From an uncultured Pseudobdellovibrionaceae bacterium (GTDB taxonomy: Bacteria > Bdellovibrionota > Bdellovibrionia > Bdellovibrionales > Bdellovibrionaceae), in contig CALCCV010000484.1 in assembly GCA_937900305.1 (NCBI GenBank), forward strand, positions 1-9,176: a stretch of 9,176 nt of DNA, in the 5' to 3' direction. Below the pieces are notes generated by a model, which saw only the letters and a list, made by a program, of their open reading frames with translations, searched no databases and was not told where the DNA came from. How positions within the stretch are numbered: position 1 is the stretch's first letter; each line of letters starts with the position of its first letter. This document shows, in pieces, positions 6,492-9,176 of this stretch. Made by a program: the position numbers and the translations under genes.

Positions 6492-7616
6492 ATGAATGAT
6501 TTCGTAAAACTCGAAGAGAAACCATTTTTTCGCAAACTCGATTACAACTTCATTATCGTCATCCTGGCGCTAAATGTGATCGGTCTGATCAATCTTTACA
6601 GCGCCACTCACGGTCCCAACGCGACCGAAGTTGAATCCTTGTTCATCTCTCAAATCGTCTGGCTCCTCGCGGGTTGGACCATTTTCTTTTTTGTCACGTT
6701 GGTCGACTATATGTTTTTCAGTCGCATGGCGATTTTAATTTATGCTCTAAATCTCTTAGCTATCATCTATGTCACCTTCTTCGGAAAAGTCGCACTTGGG
6801 GCCCAACGTTGGATTGATCTCGGATTTTTTCGCTATCAACCCTCCGAGACAATGAAGCTCGGTCTCATCATCATGCTCGCTAAAATATTGTCAAATCGCT
6901 CGCCGTCTGGGCAGGGCATGGGATTTCGTGAGCTTTTTGTGCCACTCTTGATGGTGATTATTCCCTTCGGATTCGTCGTTGAACAACCCGATCTCGGAAC
7001 CGCGATGATGTTGTCACTCATCGGTGGCAGCTTGCTTTTCTTCTGCAAGGTCCGCCGATCCATTATCATTGGTGCGCTTGTGATCATGGGGCTGGCTGTA
7101 CCGATCGCGTGGGAATATGGTCTGCGAGATTATCAAAAAAATCGCATTCTCACCTTTGTTTCACCAGCAAATGATCCCCGCGGATCTGGTTACAATAGCA
7201 TTCAATCTCGGATCGCAGTCGGTAGTGGACAATTCATCGGCAAAGGATTTCGTCAGGGAACTCAATCTCAGCTTGAGTTTTTACCCGAACGGCACACCGA
7301 TTTCATCTTCAGTGTCTTGAGCGAAGAGCATGGATTTGTCGGAGGAATTCTGACCATCGGTCTCTTTGGATTTCTATTCGGCCTCGCTCTTAGAACTGCA
7401 GCCAATGCACGAGACAAATTCGGAGTTCTCGTCACTGCCGGCGTCACAGCTTACGTTTTCTGGCATATGTTTATCAATATCGGGATGGTCATAGGTCTTT
7501 TGCCCATCGTCGGAGTTCCTCTGCCTCTCCTCTCCTATGGCGGATCCTCTATGCTAACCACCATGCTGGCCCTAGGCGTTGTATCCAGTGTCTCGTACCG
7601 TCGCTATTTGTTTTGA
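6492..7616 (+). CDS. rodA: RodA, SEDS peptidoglycan glycosyltransferase of the elongasome
   Basis: RodA polymerises lipid II into glycan strands in the inner membrane and works as a pair with PBP2. It has 374 residues, the same size as E. coli RodA (370), with about ten membrane segments from residue 20 to the C-terminus. SEDS signatures are present: GAQRWID (103-109) with the conserved Trp107; YQPSE followed by K (115-122); EQPDLGT (164-170); the loop GKGFRQGTQSQLEFLPERHTDFIF, which holds the catalytic Asp at D270 (the HTDFIF Asp, equivalent to B. subtilis D280 or E. coli D262 as I recall); and the closing PLPLLSYGGSS (343-353). The LEFLPERHTDFIF form separates RodA from FtsW. GAGGA (6481-6485) is 6 nt before the ATG and lies within the end of mrdA. 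It is the last gene of the operon; an inverted repeat without a T-run follows 18 nt after the stop. Confidence 0.96.
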   Translation: MNDFVKLEEKPFFRKLDYNFIIVILALNVIGLINLYSATHGPNATEVESLFISQIVWLLAGWTIFFFVTLVDYMFFSRMAILIYALNLLAIIYVTFFGKVALGAQRWIDLGFFRYQPSETMKLGLIIMLAKILSNRSPSGQGMGFRELFVPLLMVIIPFGFVVEQPDLGTAMMLSLIGGSLLFFCKVRRSIIIGALVIMGLAVPIAWEYGLRDYQKNRILTFVSPANDPRGSGYNSIQSRIAVGSGQFIGKGFRQGTQSQLEFLPERHTDFIFSVLSEEHGFVGGILTIGLFGFLFGLALRTAANARDKFGVLVTAGVTAYVFWHMFINIGMVIGLLPIVGVPLPLLSYGGSSMLTTMLALGVVSSVSYRRYLF

Positions 7617-7633
7617 TCCGTGCTCACCGTCGA

Positions 7634-7655
7634 GGGATCAGAAATATCTGATCCC
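7634..7655. repeat. Perfect inverted repeat after rodA
   Basis: Nine-base arms, GGGATCAGA (7634-7642) and TCTGATCCC (7647-7655), surround a 4-nt loop, AATA. The stem would be stable in RNA from either strand. Neither strand has a T-run after it, so it is not a standard Rho-independent terminator. It lies 18 nt past the rodA stop and spans the stop codon of the HNH remnant on the other strand. It may protect or end transcripts from both sides, or be a trace of the element that brought in the HNH gene. Confidence 0.7.
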
Positions 7656-7823
7656 AGCCTCGCGGCGATACTTGAGCCGATTGTGAACAGCACAAAGCGC
7701 CTGCAAATTCTCGATTCGATGATCCCCATCTGCCCATAACGACCGCCGGTGGTCCACCTTAAATCTCATCTCCACTCACCCGCCGCTTTTCCCAGCTCCC
7801 ATCCGCCGCTCGAAGCGATATCG
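7638..7823 (-). pseudogene. Decayed HNH-endonuclease C-terminal remnant
   Basis: The 7617-7861 gap has no full gene, but the minus strand encodes the end of an HNH nuclease, stopping at TGA 7640-7638. The readable 45 codons contain VDHRRSLWADGDH, then RIENLQALC, then AVHNRLKYRREAGIRYF. This keeps the His-Asn-His order of the beta-beta-alpha metal fold (DH, ENL, HN). The same frame is interrupted by TGA at 7778-7776; beyond it, RYRFERRMGAGKSGG sits where functional relatives usually carry a zinc-binding Cys pair, here lost, and the frame ends at another stop about 27 nt further upstream. No N-terminal part is present. I read this as a truncated, inactivated gene. The alternative, a 43-residue peptide from ATG 7769, is possible but would lack half of the fold. 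It lies downstream of, and on the same strand as, the unknown gene ending at 7862. Confidence 0.7.
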
Positions 7824-7861
7824 GTCAACTCTCGACCACTTCAACTTTCACCAAAACCGAG

Positions 7862-9176
7862 CTATTTTCCGCCATCTTGTTTACCAATTCCGCCGCCACT
7901 ACCCGATGACTCTCCAGGTCCCGGAGGAGAGCAGCCCAAGCCAACAAGCATTGGTGGCGGAGAATTGCTGCTTGGCTCATTTTCGTCTTTTTCAGTAAAC
8001 CGTTGACTCCGAATTTGAAAAAAGAGCTCTTCGCCCTTTTTAAATGGAGATACCGAAAGTAATGTTTTTTTACCTTTTGCAAAATCAGATCCTTCCGGAG
8101 CCGCGCTAGAGACAATTCCCAATATTTGCTGAATATCTATATTAACACCATCTTTGGTCACAAGACCGGGCGCATTTACAACGTAGGAAACCATCTCATA
8201 AGTCATTTTATCCTTTGTTGTCTTAGACAAATTCAATCCCGGGTTGCTATCTGAAACTTGACATTGAACAGGACCTTGGCCGAAAGCACCTTCGGTCTTC
8301 TGTCCTTCGACGCACCAAACGATTCCTTTGTCCGTGTCGACGGCATAAAATCTGCGAGCTTCCTCGTCTGCCAAAGCCGGTATGGTCAGCGTGAACAGCT
8401 CCTGCGGTGTTTTTACTTTCGCTCCGTTGGTCAAAGCTGTATTTAGCATTTCGCTCAACTTGCCCGAACTTGCGGTAAGGGCGGTGCGACCAGGAGTAAT
8501 TTTTGCGTCAGCAGAGGCTTCGGTGCGAAATGGAATTGAAGGCGGAAACGTGCATTCAAGGTCAGGCAATTCGTCAGTCGAAGCTTCACCTCCGCCTTCC
8601 CGGGCCTGAGGATCTTTGGAGCCTGCAGCTGGCGCGGAAGCACACACATCTTCTGTGGTGACCATTTCTGCCGAAGGCACGCCGGGAAGTGGTTTGTACA
8701 TTTTCACGTAAACGGCCCGAACCTCACGGAAAGCCACACACGCTTCATACTGACGGCGCTTCAAAAACATTTCAAAATCTTCTCTTTTAAATTGGTCTTG
8801 AGCTTTTCTCTCTCTGTCGGGGTTGTCTTTTTCGGGAGCTTTTCCTTGTTCTTCGAGTTTGTCCTGTTCGGTAACTTTCATTTTTCTGAGCGTGATGGCC
8901 CTGCATTGGTTTGGATCCTCTTTTGCCGCGGCATTTTGCAAGGCAATGGATCCATTGCTGCCCAAGCAATGCTGCACCAGGAATTCATCGTCGTTGTACA
9001 GCTGGCATGTGACTTCAGCATTTGAAAAGAAACGAGTGAGGTCTTCTGGCTGAGCGGTTTGGAGTTTTTCGATCAAGGCCTTGCTGCAATTTTTTGAAAG
9101 ATTGTCTAAATCATTTGGCACACAGAGTTCAGCACCGTATTTCGCACATCTCACTTCTCCGGCATGGCCCTCCAGC
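7862..9176 (-). CDS. Uncharacterised cysteine-containing protein, 5'-truncated
   Basis: I do not recognise this family. The frame is open to the window edge (about 437 residues visible), so the start is missing; the GTG at 9154 is an internal codon as far as can be seen. Taking that codon as residue 1, there are 12 cysteines, seven of them before residue 140 (3, 11, 23, 50, 63, 84, 139) and the rest spread out (171, 201, 281, 298, 408). This pattern suits an exported, disulfide-bonded protein, but no signal peptide can be checked. Residues about 90-135 are a highly charged Lys/Glu helix. Residues 172-195 and the last 40 residues are low-complexity (Ala/Gly/Glu, then Pro/Ser/Gly-rich). Residues about 210-385 look like a folded beta-containing domain. 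It converges on rodA. A 96-codon frame overlapping its 3' end on the same strand is only a shadow. Confidence 0.78.
   Translation of the reverse strand, partial: LEGHAGEVRCAKYGAELCVPNDLDNLSKNCSKALIEKLQTAQPEDLTRFFSNAEVTCQLYNDDEFLVQHCLGSNGSIALQNAAAKEDPNQCRAITLRKMKVTEQDKLEEQGKAPEKDNPDRERKAQDQFKREDFEMFLKRRQYEACVAFREVRAVYVKMYKPLPGVPSAEMVTTEDVCASAPAAGSKDPQAREGGGEASTDELPDLECTFPPSIPFRTEASADAKITPGRTALTASSGKLSEMLNTALTNGAKVKTPQELFTLTIPALADEEARRFYAVDTDKGIVWCVEGQKTEGAFGQGPVQCQVSDSNPGLNLSKTTKDKMTYEMVSYVVNAPGLVTKDGVNIDIQQILGIVSSAAPEGSDFAKGKKTLLSVSPFKKGEELFFQIRSQRFTEKDENEPSSNSPPPMLVGLGCSPPGPGESSGSGGGIGKQDGGK

Noticed and set aside
6016..6525. 169-codon minus-strand frame over the end of mrdA
   Set aside because: It is a shadow of PBP2; the plus-strand frame carries the KTG motif and conserved residues.
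7825..8115. 96-codon minus-strand frame overlapping the end of the unknown gene
   Set aside because: It is an alternative frame of the longer gene, without a ribosome site or HNH-like residues. It ends just before the HNH remnant by chance.
8943..8971. 16-bp perfect palindrome GCAATGGATCCATTGC followed by another GCAATG
   Set aside because: It is inside a coding frame, single in the window and not near a gene boundary. It could be chance, and nothing else supports a binding site.
1..9176. CRISPR arrays, tRNA or rRNA genes, insertion sequences, phage or restriction systems
   Set aside because: I found no direct-repeat arrays, cloverleaf or rRNA-like stretches, transposase motifs or phage genes. 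The HNH remnant is the only trace of a possibly mobile gene.

Overview
The window is a contig fragment from a Gram-negative bacterium, probably a member of the Bdellovibrionota (Bdellovibrio-like). Three things point there. The cell-wall proteins have the form seen in that group. A decayed HNH-endonuclease piece resembles the HNH genes that I recall as common in those genomes. Outer-membrane and periplasm-facing proteins (OmpA type, membrane-anchored parvulin) show a diderm envelope. The taxonomic call is by recognition only; no search was run. Bases 1-13 match the end of the Illumina TruSeq adapter and are very probably not genomic.

Layout. (1) Bases 14-644 (+) hold the 3' part of an OmpA-family peptidoglycan-binding protein, followed by a Rho-independent terminator at 692-724. 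(2) Bases 741-2925 (-) hold a two-gene unit: a PpiD/SurA-type membrane-anchored peptidyl-prolyl isomerase, then, 4 nt after its stop, a gene for a poorly characterised protein with faint resemblance to the QueD/PTPS fold. (3) Bases 2926-3074 are a divergent promoter region. (4) Bases 3075-7616 (+) hold a tight operon mreC-mreD-mrdA(PBP2)-rodA, with genes overlapping or only a few bases apart. (5) Bases 7617-7861 contain no intact gene but hold a degraded HNH-endonuclease end on the minus strand and a strong inverted repeat just after rodA. (6) Bases 7862-9176 (-) hold the 3' part of a cysteine-containing protein that I do not recognise, running off the window.

How the genes work together. MreC and MreD are the inner-membrane/periplasmic scaffold of the elongasome. 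RodA is the SEDS glycosyltransferase that polymerises lipid II, and PBP2 is its partner transpeptidase. Together they build side-wall peptidoglycan and set rod shape. mreB, which often precedes mreC, is not in this window; its usual place is taken by the divergent ppiD unit. The flanking OmpA-type protein (peptidoglycan anchoring) and PpiD (folding of exported proteins) fit an envelope-biogenesis neighbourhood.

No wholly new multi-gene system is visible. The less explained parts are the QueD-like protein, the unknown cysteine-containing protein and the HNH remnant with its adjoining inverted repeat.
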